A stretch of DNA of 54,616 nt from Caballeronia choica (GCF_001544535.1 NZ_FCON02000047.1:1-54616), one strand, 5' to 3'; positions 42,676-50,703 are shown, counted from the first letter of the stretch. Numbers and translations are program-made. The notes: a model not told the origin generated them from the letters alone.

Positions 42676-43644
42676 ATGCAAGCTCAGACACTGAAAGTTC
42701 GGGTGGACGCTTTGCGCGAGGAAGCGCATAGCGTCCGGTCATTCAGCATCTCGCGCCTCGATGGGCTGCCGTTCGACCGCTATGAGCCGGGCGCGCATAT
42801 CGACGTCACGAGTCCCTCTGGCATTACGCGTCAGTATTCGCTGTGCGGCGATCCGGAATGTCTCGAATCTCACATCTTCGCCGTGAAAAAAGAGGCTGAA
42901 TCGCGCGGCGGCTCGCGCTCGCTGCACGAGGAAGTGAGCGTCGGCACTGAACTGTCCATCGGCGCACCGCGAAATCTGTTCCGGCTGGAGGAAAGGGCGA
43001 GCGAGCACATCCTGATCGGCGCGGGCATCGGCGTCACGCCGCTGCTCTCGATGGCTTATCGGCTCGCGGCCCGGCAAGCGCGCTTCACGCTGCACTACTT
43101 CGCACGTAGCGAAACACATGCCGCATTCATGACGCTCCTCGCGCGCGCGCCATTCGATCAGCACGTCAAGCTGCATTTCGGCGTGCAGCGCGAAGGCCTT
43201 CCGGCGGAACTCGATGCATGCCTGCGTGAAGCGGGTCTGAACGCGCACGTCTACACATGCGGCCCGGCGCCTTTCATGGATCTGGTGGTCGACAGAGCGC
43301 AGGCGCGCCTGCCGGCGGAGGCCATCCATCTCGAGCGCTTCAAAGCCGAACCGGCGCCCGCAAGCGACAACCTGCTCGATAGCTTCGACGTGCAACTCGC
43401 GAGCACGGGCCAAACCGTGCGCGTGGATGCGAAGACCTCGATCGTGGATGCGCTCGCTTCGATTGGCATCGAAGTGGATACCTCGTGCGGGGAAGGCGTG
43501 TGCGGGACCTGCATGGTCGACGTCGTGAACGGCGAGCCGGAACATCGCGACCACTGTCTGAGCAAGGCTGAGCGCGCGAGCAACAGCGTGATCTGCTGCT
43601 GCGTATCACGTTCGCGCTCGCCCGTGCTGGTGCTCGACCTCTGA
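42676..43644 (+). CDS. iacF: IacF-type ferredoxin reductase for the iac dioxygenase
   Basis: 322 residues from ATG 42676. Domains in order: FMN/FAD-binding barrel (YEPGAHIDVTSPSGITRQYS near 37), NAD-binding domain (HILIGAGIGVTPLLSMAYRL near 112; VYTCGPAPFMDLV near 198), and a C-terminal plant-type [2Fe-2S] domain with DTSCGEGVCGTCMVDVVNGE near 275 and the fourth Cys in the SVICCC stretch. This is the phthalate-dioxygenase-reductase/VanB layout, which passes electrons from NADH to the Rieske oxygenase IacCD. An operator copy precedes it and the convergent LysR follows by one base. It stands apart from iacCD, with the LysR gene between them. Confidence 0.9.
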   Translation: MQAQTLKVRVDALREEAHSVRSFSISRLDGLPFDRYEPGAHIDVTSPSGITRQYSLCGDPECLESHIFAVKKEAESRGGSRSLHEEVSVGTELSIGAPRNLFRLEERASEHILIGAGIGVTPLLSMAYRLAARQARFTLHYFARSETHAAFMTLLARAPFDQHVKLHFGVQREGLPAELDACLREAGLNAHVYTCGPAPFMDLVVDRAQARLPAEAIHLERFKAEPAPASDNLLDSFDVQLASTGQTVRVDAKTSIVDALASIGIEVDTSCGEGVCGTCMVDVVNGEPEHRDHCLSKAERASNSVICCCVSRSRSPVLVLDL

Positions 43645-43645
43645 G

Positions 43646-44566
43646 TCACATCTTCTCGAAGTTCGCCAGGACGTCGGCCATGAGGCCGCGCATCCAGGCG
43701 ATGCCTTCATCTTTGTCAAAGTGCTCGTGCCAGTGCATCGTGACCGCGGCCTTCGGCAACTGCACCGGCAGCGCATAGATGCGGAACGCATTGCCTCGAT
43801 TAAGGATATGCGCGAGCCGCTCGGGCAGCGTGGCGAGGAAATCTGTTGCAGCGAGCACGCCTGGCACGGCAACGAAGTGCGGCAGTGCCAGCGCGATATT
43901 GCGTCCGACGCCCTGCGCTCGCAGCGCGTCGTCGAGCGCATGGTGACTGTGTTCGAGCGAGCGCACCTGCACGTGTGACGCGCCAAGAAACTGGTCGAGC
44001 TTCAGCGTGTTCCCTGTCGGCAAGTCACGGCGTTTGCGCGTCATGCATACGTATGACTCTTCGAACAGCAGGCTATGGCGCGTGTGCGGCAGCAGGGAAG
44101 GCAGGTTTCCGATCGCGAAGTCGAGCCGGCTCGAGCGCAACGCCTCTTCGATGTCTTCCACAGGCAAGGGCTCGACCAACAGCTTCGCGCGTGGCGCGGC
44201 TTTCTGCAGCGCCGCGCAGATGGCAGGCAGAAACGCCATTTCGCCAGCATCCGAGAGAGAAAGGCGAAACGTGCGCGTGCTCGTTGCCGGATCGAAGCGC
44301 TCGGCATAGCGCAACGCCTGGCGCACTGTATCGAGCGCGCGTCCCACGATCTCCGCGAGTTCGAGCGCGACGGGCGTAGGCTGCATGCCCGCGCGCGTGC
44401 GAATGAAAAGCGTGTCGTCGAATAGCGTTCGCAAGCGCCCCAGCGAATAGCTGACGGCGGGCTGCGAAAGCGCGAGCCGTTCCCCTGCCTTCGTGAGGCT
44501 GCGTTCTTCCACGATGGCTTGAAAGACGCGCAAGAGATTAAGGTCGACATGGTCGATGGAAGTCAT
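43646..44566 (-). CDS. LysR-family regulator of iac genes (second)
   Basis: 306 residues from ATG 44566; an upstream open frame to 44707 is not LysR-like and crosses the promoter. It is a NahR-type regulator: LNLLRVFQAIVEERSLTKAG, then RLALSQPAVSYSLGRLRTLF, residues 9-50, and effector domain FRLSLSDAGEMAFLPAICAA. It is divergent from iacC across 159 bases that hold the best operator copy, the classical LysR arrangement, so it is the prime candidate for the iac regulator. The effector is probably indole-3-acetate or dioxindole-3-acetate, by analogy with P. phytofirmans. Confidence 0.9.
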   Translation of the reverse strand: MTSIDHVDLNLLRVFQAIVEERSLTKAGERLALSQPAVSYSLGRLRTLFDDTLFIRTRAGMQPTPVALELAEIVGRALDTVRQALRYAERFDPATSTRTFRLSLSDAGEMAFLPAICAALQKAAPRAKLLVEPLPVEDIEEALRSSRLDFAIGNLPSLLPHTRHSLLFEESYVCMTRKRRDLPTGNTLKLDQFLGASHVQVRSLEHSHHALDDALRAQGVGRNIALALPHFVAVPGVLAATDFLATLPERLAHILNRGNAFRIYALPVQLPKAAVTMHWHEHFDKDEGIAWMRGLMADVLANFEKM

Positions 44567-44725
44567 TGTGGGAACTCCGAGATATCGGCCGCACTTATTG
44601 GAGGACCTGTTTTTAATCGATTTGACGCATGATCCTCGGAAAGCGAGACTGATGTCAACGAGGGGATGCGCCAATGTTCGTTGCCGTCCTCGTGTTAGCC
44701 CACTCAACTACTCCCCACGACCACG
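44567..44725. promoter_or_regulatory. Divergent LysR/iacC promoter with iac operator
   Basis: GCCGCACT at 44588-44595, 14 bases, then TTTTTAATCGATTTGAC at 44610-44626. The T-N11-A character of LysR sites is found within the second box. It shares both boxes and the spacing with 40756-40793, and the second box with 42595-42611. It should serve the LysR gene at 43646 and iacC. The repeats are observed; the binding protein is inferred. Confidence 0.62.
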
Positions 44726-46009
44726 ATGAGTACGCCAACCTACCAAACCATCGACACCAGCGCGCTCGCGAAGCGCGCAGAGTCCGATCGCATTGCGCCT
44801 TCTCTCTACTACGATCCCGATCTGTTCGAAGCCGAACTCGACCGCATCTTCTACAAGACATGGATCTGGGTCGCGCATGAAAGCGAATTGCCGAAGCCCG
44901 GCGACTTCATCACGACGACCATCGGCCGGCAGCCGGTGATCGTCGTGCGCGACAAAACGGGCGCGGTGAACGTCCTGCAAAACCGCTGCCGCCATCGTGG
45001 CGCGACCGTCTGCGAGGAGCATAAGGGCAATGCGAAGGGCTTCACGTGCCCGTATCACAGTTGGTCCTACGCGCTCGACGGTGCGCTGCGCGCCCTGCCT
45101 TACAGCGACGGTTATGAAGGTGTGTGCGAGAAAGGCGATTTGCCGCTGAAGAAGCTGCGCGTCGGGATCTATCAAGGACTCGTGTTCGCAAGCTTTAACG
45201 CAGCGATCGAACCGCTCGAAGACTTTCTCGGCGGTGCAAAGCCCTGGATCGATCTGTTCATGAAGCAAGGCGCGGGCTATCCGATTAAGGCCAACGGCGA
45301 GCACAAGTTCAAGTTTAAGGGCAACTGGAAGATTCAGCTCGAGAACACGACGGACCTCTATCACTTCCCTGTCGTTCACAAATCGTGGATGAAATCCATC
45401 GACGACGAAACCGCCGCGGTGATCACGAGCTTCATGACGAGCGATCAGGCGTTCTGCCGCTCGCTCGGCAATGGCCATAGTCTTGCGGTACTGGTTCCGG
45501 AGATCGTCGATCTCGACCAGGACGATGGTGCACCGCCGCCGGAGCGCTTCAACGAACTCGCCGCGCAACTCGCGGAAAAGCACACGCCGGAAGAAGTGCG
45601 TCGCATCGTGCGCTCGCTGATGGGTGTCGGCTTCAACCTGAACCTCTTTCCGAACCTTGCGCTGTCGATGGCCTTTTTCCGCGTCTTGCGGCCGATCTCG
45701 GCTGAGGAAACGGAAATCCGCCACGTCGCGCTCGCGATGGATGGCGGTCCCGAGGAAGCCAATCGCGTGCGTTTGCGCATTCACGAGCACTTCCAGGGCC
45801 CGTTCGGTTTCGGCAGCCCCGACGATGCCGAAGCCTGGGAACGCGTGCAGCGCGGCTCGCACGCGGGCCCTGAAGTTCCAATCCTCGTGAATCGCGGCCT
45901 CAACCGCGAAACGACCGCATCGAACGGAGAGAAGACCGCGCACGCCACGGATGAGACCGGCATGCGCGAAGCCTACAAGCAATGGCGCGCAATGATGGAG
46001 CAAGCATGA
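44726..46009 (+). CDS. iacC: IacC-type Rieske dioxygenase alpha subunit
   Basis: 427 residues. Rieske [2Fe-2S] ligands: CRHRGATVC near 86 and FTCPYHSWSYALDG near 108 (CxH then CxxH). The mononuclear iron site is LENTTDLYHFPVVHKSW near 208, with both His; the bridging Asp is in place. It is the catalytic subunit of a ring-hydroxylating oxygenase that, with IacD and the reductase IacF, should hydroxylate an oxidised indole-acetate intermediate on the way to catechol. Anthranilate-type dioxygenases are the closest alternative, but the surrounding iac set argues against that. Its stop overlaps the iacD start. Confidence 0.9.
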   Translation: MSTPTYQTIDTSALAKRAESDRIAPSLYYDPDLFEAELDRIFYKTWIWVAHESELPKPGDFITTTIGRQPVIVVRDKTGAVNVLQNRCRHRGATVCEEHKGNAKGFTCPYHSWSYALDGALRALPYSDGYEGVCEKGDLPLKKLRVGIYQGLVFASFNAAIEPLEDFLGGAKPWIDLFMKQGAGYPIKANGEHKFKFKGNWKIQLENTTDLYHFPVVHKSWMKSIDDETAAVITSFMTSDQAFCRSLGNGHSLAVLVPEIVDLDQDDGAPPPERFNELAAQLAEKHTPEEVRRIVRSLMGVGFNLNLFPNLALSMAFFRVLRPISAEETEIRHVALAMDGGPEEANRVRLRIHEHFQGPFGFGSPDDAEAWERVQRGSHAGPEVPILVNRGLNRETTASNGEKTAHATDETGMREAYKQWRAMMEQA

Positions 46010-46506
46010 TGGACGACCGCAACGCACTCTTTTCCCACCAGACCTTCGCGCGCGCAATCGAATTCATCTGGGGCGAAGCCGAACTGCTCGATCGTCGCGA
46101 CTATGGCGCATGGCTCGAGTTGTGGGATCTCAAAGGCTTTTACGTCGTGCCGATTGATCCCGACACGACCGACTACGCCTCGACGCTGAACTACGCTTAC
46201 GACGATCACGACATGCGGGAAAAGCGCGTGCAACGCATGACGTCCGGCTATTCCGCTTCCGCGTCGGATGCGGCGCGTACCGTGCGCACCGTGTCGCGGT
46301 TTACGCTGTCGAGCGACAGCGCGGATGTGATCGAAGTGAAATCGTCGCAGGTCATCATCGCGTACAAACGCGGTGTATCGACGATCTTCGGCGCCGATCT
46401 CTCGCACAAGATCAGCATGGCGAATGGCGAGCCGCGTCTGGTCGAGAAGGTCATCCGTCTGATCGACTCCACCGAGGCGCTCAGCGCCATCGGCTTCCTG
46501 CTTTGA
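46006..46506 (+). CDS. iacD: IacD-type dioxygenase beta subunit
   Basis: 166 residues, NTF2-like fold, usual for small subunits of ring-hydroxylating dioxygenases. The ATG at 46006 overlaps the iacC stop (ATGA), with GGAG six bases upstream; a second ATG follows directly. FARAIEFIWGEAELLDRRDY, then WLELWDLKGFYVVPI and DDHDMREKRVQRMTSGY are characteristic. It has a structural role in the alpha3beta3 hexamer and no metal site of its own. Confidence 0.9.
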   Translation: MMDDRNALFSHQTFARAIEFIWGEAELLDRRDYGAWLELWDLKGFYVVPIDPDTTDYASTLNYAYDDHDMREKRVQRMTSGYSASASDAARTVRTVSRFTLSSDSADVIEVKSSQVIIAYKRGVSTIFGADLSHKISMANGEPRLVEKVIRLIDSTEALSAIGFLL

Positions 46507-46570
46507 TGCAGAAGCGCGCCACGGCGCTTGTTGTCCGCCGATGCGCGCTCGTCCATCTGAAAAGGCCATC

Positions 46571-46945
46571 ATGCCGACACTTGAAGTCTATCTGCCGCAA
46601 GGCCATACGGACGAACGCAAGGCATCGCTCATTCAAGGGCTGACGCGAGCGACCGTCGATGCAATCGGCGCGCCCGCGGAGTCCGTGCGCGTCCTGCTTT
46701 TCGAACTGCCCGCGACGAACATCGGCCTTGGCGGCAAGCTCACGCCATCCGCGTTGCCGGTGATTATCGCGATACTGATCGCAGGACGCACGGATGCACA
46801 AAAGAAAGCGTTGATCGCACACCTGTCCGAAACGAGCGCCGCGATCCTCGGAGTGCCTTTGGCGTCCACGCGCATCATGATCAATGACATTCCGAACACG
46901 GACTTTGGTATCGGCGGCCAGACGGCCCGCGCGCTCGGCCGCTAA
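46571..46945 (+). CDS. Fused tandem 4-oxalocrotonate-tautomerase-like protein
   Basis: 124 residues made of two 4-OT-like units (each near 60). The first is PTLEVYLPQGHTDERKASLI, then TRATVDAIGAPAESVRVLLF, with Pro right after Met as the expected N-terminal catalytic base. The second begins near LPVIIAILIAGRTDAQKKAL and continues HLSETSAAILGVPLASTRIM and NDIPNTDFGIGG, with no free N-terminal Pro. Most 4-OTs are single units. A tautomerase-superfamily gene was reported to act on dioxindole-3-acetate in the iac locus of P. phytofirmans, which fits this position after iacD. The order and spacing (64 bases) support co-transcription. Confidence 0.85.
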   Translation: MPTLEVYLPQGHTDERKASLIQGLTRATVDAIGAPAESVRVLLFELPATNIGLGGKLTPSALPVIIAILIAGRTDAQKKALIAHLSETSAAILGVPLASTRIMINDIPNTDFGIGGQTARALGR

Positions 46946-46952
46946 CTCGATA

Positions 46953-46983
46953 ATGGACTCATGGACTCATGGACTCATGGACG
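46953..46983 (+). repeat. Short tandem repeat ATGGACTC
   Basis: The 8-base unit ATGGACTC occurs three times in a row and a fourth time as ATGGACGC. It begins seven bases after the tautomerase stop and runs into the 3' end of the histidine kinase remnant. Slippage-prone; it may mark the breakpoint at which the kinase fragment was joined. Confidence 0.8.
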
Positions 46984-47438
46984 CGTCGAAAGCGGCAGCG
47001 CAAAGCGGCAGTCAAGCCCGCCCGATGTCGCGCGCTGCGCCCCGATGCGCCCGTCGTGCCGCGAGACGATGTTCTTGCACAAGGACAAGCCGATGCCGTT
47101 GCCGCCCGCCTTCGACGAACAATGGCCGCCGAACAGGCGGTCGAGTGCGTCGTCGCGCACCCCAGGGCCCATTGTCGATGACGTGAAACTCGGCAGCGCC
47201 ATCGCTTCGGCATGTGGCGAGCGTGACGGTAAGTCCGGCTTGCTTCGCTTCGGTCAACGCGTCGACGGCATTGAAGGCCAGATTGAGTATCACCTGGCCG
47301 ATCAGCACGCGTTCGCAACGAATCGGCAATGGCGCGGCCATTGTTCGATGTTCACGCTCACGCGTTCATCGCGCGCGCAGCTGAATGAAGTGCGCGACCT
47401 CCGCGAGCACGTCGCGCAAATCGGCTTGCATCTCCGCG
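46975..47438 (-). pseudogene. Sensor histidine kinase remnant (ATPase domain)
   Basis: The minus strand encodes a HATPase_c domain in pieces: AEMQADLRDVLAEVAHFIQL, frameshift, DERVSVNIEQWP, then CERVLIGQVILNLAFNAVDA (N box), FHVIDNGP, a one-base frameshift near 47160-47170, GVRDDALDRLFGGHCSSKAG and NGIGLSLCKNIVSRHDG (G2 box), ending ALPLSTRP. The sensor and phosphoacceptor His regions are absent. P. phytofirmans PsJN controls its iac genes partly through a two-component system, so this may be what is left of that kinase. Confidence 0.82.
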
Positions 47439-47440
47439 CG

Positions 47441-47859
47441 CGGCGCTCGACGTCGCCAACAACATGGCAGGCGGACGCAAAACGACCACCGGCGCGCCGC
47501 AACTCGCCGACCCCGCCTACTACCGCATCGAAACTGGCGAAGGCGGGAGCGTTCCGCGCGCGCGTTTTCTACGAGTCGACCGATGAAGTCTGTCAGTCGA
47601 TTCTCGCGGGCAACGACGTCACACCCGAACAAGTCAGCCTGCTGCGCCTGTCGGCAACGCAGATCGCGCGAGAAGGTGCAGAAGTGGTGAGTCGCGCCTA
47701 TCGCCTGGGTGGAACGATAGTGATCTATCGAAACCATCCGCTGCAGCGCCTCAGGCGTGACGCCATGTCGTCACGCACCACGCCTTCGTTGGTGAAGGCG
47801 ACTACGACGGAGCGGGCGCCGTGTTCTTCGGCGTTCAGCTGATTCCGGGCCATCTATGA
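47441..47859 (+). pseudogene. Second iacA, C-terminal fragment
   Basis: A degraded piece of an IacA-type monooxygenase: GGRKTTTGAPQLADPAYYRI matches the intact copy's TTTGAPRLADRAYYR region. The frame then shifts to ARVFYESTDEVCQSILAGND and VSLLRLSATQIAREGAEVVS, and shifts again to VVTHHAFVGEGDYDGAGAVF. It covers about the last third of the protein. It lies immediately before iacB, the neighbour iacA has in other iac loci, so this was probably the original iacA site. Confidence 0.87.
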
Positions 47860-47896
47860 GCCCCTCCCATCTATCGAACATAGGAACGAACTACTC

Positions 47897-48274
47897 ATGA
47901 CCGATACTCGAAAACTACCGCTTCGTGTGCTGTTCTGCTGTGGCGTCTCGCAGAATTTCTTCGACTTGCCGCGCGAGCAAATCGGCGGCGTGTGGCAAGC
48001 GTACGGCAAGATGCTCAGTGCGATCGAGGCCATGGAGAACGTGCGCGTGCTCGGCGCGATGGACGATGACCGGCTCGTCGTCGGAAACGCCGATGGTGCG
48101 CCATGGACGTTCTACATCATGGCCGATGTCGCCGACTTCGACACTGCCGTCGCCGTCTGCAATCTGTATCGCACGACGCCCGCGGGCGAATACAACCTTT
48201 GGCGTTATGGCAAGATCGAAGCACGCGTGGGTCGCGCGCTGACCGTCCCGCCCGCTGTCACGAACAACGCGTGA
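47897..48274 (+). CDS. iacB: IacB-like protein of unknown activity
   Basis: 125 residues with no textbook motif: LRVLFCCGVSQNFFDLPREQ, then AMENVRVLGAMDDDRLVVGN, PWTFYIMADVADFDTAVAVC and YNLWRYGKIEARVGRAL. The composition suggests a small dimeric alpha-beta barrel. I assign it as IacB from its pattern and its place between an iacA fragment and iacI; the biochemical role of IacB is poorly defined. It is 4 bases before iacI. Confidence 0.7.
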   Translation: MTDTRKLPLRVLFCCGVSQNFFDLPREQIGGVWQAYGKMLSAIEAMENVRVLGAMDDDRLVVGNADGAPWTFYIMADVADFDTAVAVCNLYRTTPAGEYNLWRYGKIEARVGRALTVPPAVTNNA

Positions 48275-48278
48275 CGCC

Positions 48279-48797
48279 ATGAATCAATCGATCGTCGAAA
48301 CGTTGCAGGCGCGCGTCAGCGCACTGGAAGTGCACAACGCAGTGCGTCAGACAATCTCGCGATACATGGCGCTGTGCGATGTGCCAGCATTGGTACTCGA
48401 AGGCGAATCGCTCGCCAGGCTATTCAGCGAGGACGCCGTGTGGGAAGGCATCGGTCCACAGTATGCGGACAAGTTCGGGCGCTTGATGGGTCGGGAGCAG
48501 ATCGTCGCCATGCTCAAGCGCTATCTGCCTCCCTCACCCCATTTCTCCACCAATGTGCACTTCCTCACCTCAGAGCACATCGACATCGAAGGCGACAAGG
48601 CCAAGGGTCGTTGGATCATGTTGCAGGCATCCGGTTATGTCGACGGAAAAGCGGAGCTGATCGCAGCCCGACTCGAAGTCGACTTCATGCCTGCGCCCGA
48701 CGATCGAGACAGCGCATGGTTGATTCGCCATTTGCGCACCGAACGCCTTTTCGATGCACCGTGGCAAGTCAATCCGGCGAGAGGAGTCCCGACATGA
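48279..48797 (+). CDS. iacI: IacI-type SnoaL/NTF2-like protein
   Basis: 172 residues with the NTF2-like fold: LEVHNAVRQTISRYMALCDV at the N-terminus, ARLFSEDAVWEGIGPQYADK, GREQIVAMLKRYLPPSPHFS and TNVHFLTSEHIDIEGDKAKG. Members of this fold include small hydroxylases, isomerases and binding proteins. IacI belongs to the auxin degradation set, where it has been linked to oxidation of the indole ring together with other iac products. Its stop overlaps the start of the amidase IacH. Confidence 0.8.
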   Translation: MNQSIVETLQARVSALEVHNAVRQTISRYMALCDVPALVLEGESLARLFSEDAVWEGIGPQYADKFGRLMGREQIVAMLKRYLPPSPHFSTNVHFLTSEHIDIEGDKAKGRWIMLQASGYVDGKAELIAARLEVDFMPAPDDRDSAWLIRHLRTERLFDAPWQVNPARGVPT

Positions 48798-49930
48798 GCG
48801 CGTTTCTGCAGAAGTTCGATCTCAGCGCACATGTCCGCGCAGACGCGCCGACGATCGCCATCAAGGACAGCATCGATATCGCCGGATATCCGACGACCGC
48901 TGCAAGCCGTGCACTTGCCGACGCACCCCCTGCGCCGCACCATGCAGAGGTCGTGCAGCGGCTGCTCGATACGGGCTGGCGAATCACCGGCAAGACGAAC
49001 ATGCACGAACTCGCGTTCGGCATGACGGGCATCAACGACTTCTGCGGCACGCCGCCCAACCCCCAAGACGCGACGCGCATTCCCGGTGGCTCGTCGAGCG
49101 GCTCGGCTTCGGCTGTGGGACTGAAGCTCGTCGACGCCGCGCTCGGCACCGATACAGGCGGCTCGATTCGTGGACCCGCCGCATGTTGCGGCGTCATCGG
49201 ATTGAAGCCGACGTTCGGACGCGTTTCGCGGCAAGGCGTGGCGCCAAACGTGACAACGCTGGATTGCGTGGGGCCGTTCGCGCGCGACATGAACACGATC
49301 ATCGACGTGATGCTGGCTATTGATCCATCGTTTCAGGTGGTCAAGGCTCGTCGAGACGCGTCGAAAACGCGCGTGGGCATTCTTGGCGTGGATGCGGACG
49401 AAGACATTGCCAACGCGGTCACCGAGGCGATTCGACGCGCTGGCTTCGCCGGCAGCAATCTGAACCTGCACTCCATGACCGATGCTTTCTCGGCGGGCCT
49501 CGCGGTCATCAACGCAGAAACGTGGCGTGCGTTCGGTCATCTTGCCGGCAGGGGCAAGCTCGGGACCGATATCGAATCGCGTCTGCGTGCCGCCTCGAAT
49601 ACGACCGCCGATGACCTGAGCGCCGCTGAATACGTGAGACGCAAGTTCACGAATGAAGTGGACCACGCACTCGAAGGGTGCGACGTACTCGTGCTGCCCA
49701 CCATGCCCGCACTGCCCATTACGATTGAAGCGGCGCGCGCGGGAACGTCGGTCATCGGCATGTCATCGCTCATTCGGCCATTCAATCTCAGCGGACATCC
49801 GGCGCTCACCCTTCCCGTTTCGATCGAATACTCGTCGCTCAAAGCGGGGTTGCAGATTGTCGGACGCAAAGGCGAGGATGAAACGGTATGCGCGGTCGCC
49901 GCGCGTGTCGAGGCGATGCTTGCCGAATGA
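48794..49930 (+). CDS. iacH: IacH-type amidase
   Basis: 378 residues, a short member of the amidase-signature family. Lys of the triad is in TIAIKDSIDIAGYPTTAAS near 24, the Gly/Ser loop in RIPGGSSSGSASAVGL near 98 and the nucleophile Ser in GTDTGGSIRGPAACCG near 119. It overlaps iacI by four bases (ATGA), with GAGGAG before the ATG. In iac clusters IacH is a predicted amidase; a cleavage of an opened ring amide is plausible. The short size (most amidases are 450-500) is normal for this group. Confidence 0.85.
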   Translation: MSAFLQKFDLSAHVRADAPTIAIKDSIDIAGYPTTAASRALADAPPAPHHAEVVQRLLDTGWRITGKTNMHELAFGMTGINDFCGTPPNPQDATRIPGGSSSGSASAVGLKLVDAALGTDTGGSIRGPAACCGVIGLKPTFGRVSRQGVAPNVTTLDCVGPFARDMNTIIDVMLAIDPSFQVVKARRDASKTRVGILGVDADEDIANAVTEAIRRAGFAGSNLNLHSMTDAFSAGLAVINAETWRAFGHLAGRGKLGTDIESRLRAASNTTADDLSAAEYVRRKFTNEVDHALEGCDVLVLPTMPALPITIEAARAGTSVIGMSSLIRPFNLSGHPALTLPVSIEYSSLKAGLQIVGRKGEDETVCAVAARVEAMLAE

Positions 49931-49959
49931 ACACCGAACATAGTAAAGGAATTAGCACC

Positions 49960-50703
49960 ATGTCGGACAGAACAGTCCTCATTACAGGCGCCGCGCGCGG
50001 GCTGGGTGCGGTCGTCGCCCGGCGTTTTCATGACGCGGGCTACAAGGTCGCGTTGGCCGATATCGCAATCGAACCGGCGCAGGCACTTGCGCGCGAACTG
50101 AGCCATGATGGATCGACCGCGTGCGCGTTCAAAATAGATGTGACGTTCAAGGCGGACTTCGAAGCCGCGCGCGATGCGCTGCTCGAACGCTGGGGCTCGA
50201 TCGATGCGCTCGTCAACAACGCCGGCGCCTCGAAGGTCATTCCGGTAATGGAAATCACGCCCGAGCAGTTCGATCAGGCGATCGACGTGAATCTGCGCAG
50301 TGTCCTGTTCGGTTGCCAAGTTCTCGGCCAGTATTTCGCTGATCGTGGCACGGGACGCATTGTCAATATCGCGTCGCTCGCGGGACAGAACGGCGGCTCC
50401 GCCACGGGCGCCCACTATGCCGCCGCGAAAGGTGGCGCCATTACCTTGACCAAAGTATTCGCGCGCGATCTCGCTCCCTATGGCGTCACGGTCAACGCCA
50501 TATCGCCGGGGCCGCTTGATTTGCCGATCGTTCACGAAAGCGTTCCCGCGGACAAGTTGCAGAAGGTGATCGCGGGCATTCCCGTTGGAAAGCTGGGTTC
50601 CGCAACTTATGTCGCGGATGTCGCCGTGCTGCTCGCCTCCGCCGACGCCTATTTCGCAAATGGTGCGTGCTGGGATGTGAATGGCGGCCTGTTCATGCGC
50701 TGA
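49960..50703 (+). CDS. iacE: IacE-type short-chain dehydrogenase/reductase
   Basis: 247 residues, classical SDR. The NAD(P)-binding motif TGAARGLG is near 9, NNAGASK near 85, Ser in VNIASLAGQNGGSATG near 140 and the catalytic YAAAK near 155. AAAGGA lies nine bases before the ATG. Its predicted job in the iac pathway is reduction or oxidation of a hydroxy/oxo intermediate derived from 2-oxindole or dioxindole acetate. It ends the iacB-iacI-iacH-iacE unit; an IS66 remnant begins directly after the stop. Confidence 0.87.
   Translation: MSDRTVLITGAARGLGAVVARRFHDAGYKVALADIAIEPAQALARELSHDGSTACAFKIDVTFKADFEAARDALLERWGSIDALVNNAGASKVIPVMEITPEQFDQAIDVNLRSVLFGCQVLGQYFADRGTGRIVNIASLAGQNGGSATGAHYAAAKGGAITLTKVFARDLAPYGVTVNAISPGPLDLPIVHESVPADKLQKVIAGIPVGKLGSATYVADVAVLLASADAYFANGACWDVNGGLFMR

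Noticed and set aside
44708-46057. 449-codon minus-strand frame opposite iacC
   Set aside because: iacC carries Rieske and iron motifs; the reverse frame has none.
44726-46506. Anthranilate or phthalate dioxygenase instead of IacCD
   Set aside because: The neighbouring iacB, iacI, iacH, iacE, iacA and iacG homologues and the tautomerase fit the auxin pathway better, though the alpha subunit alone could not exclude these.
46961-47842. 293-codon plus-strand frame as one gene
   Set aside because: Its first half is antisense to the kinase remnant and its second half is one frame of the broken iacA fragment; it is a chance fusion.
48635-49666. 343-codon minus-strand frame opposite iacH
   Set aside because: Antisense to a gene with an intact amidase triad.
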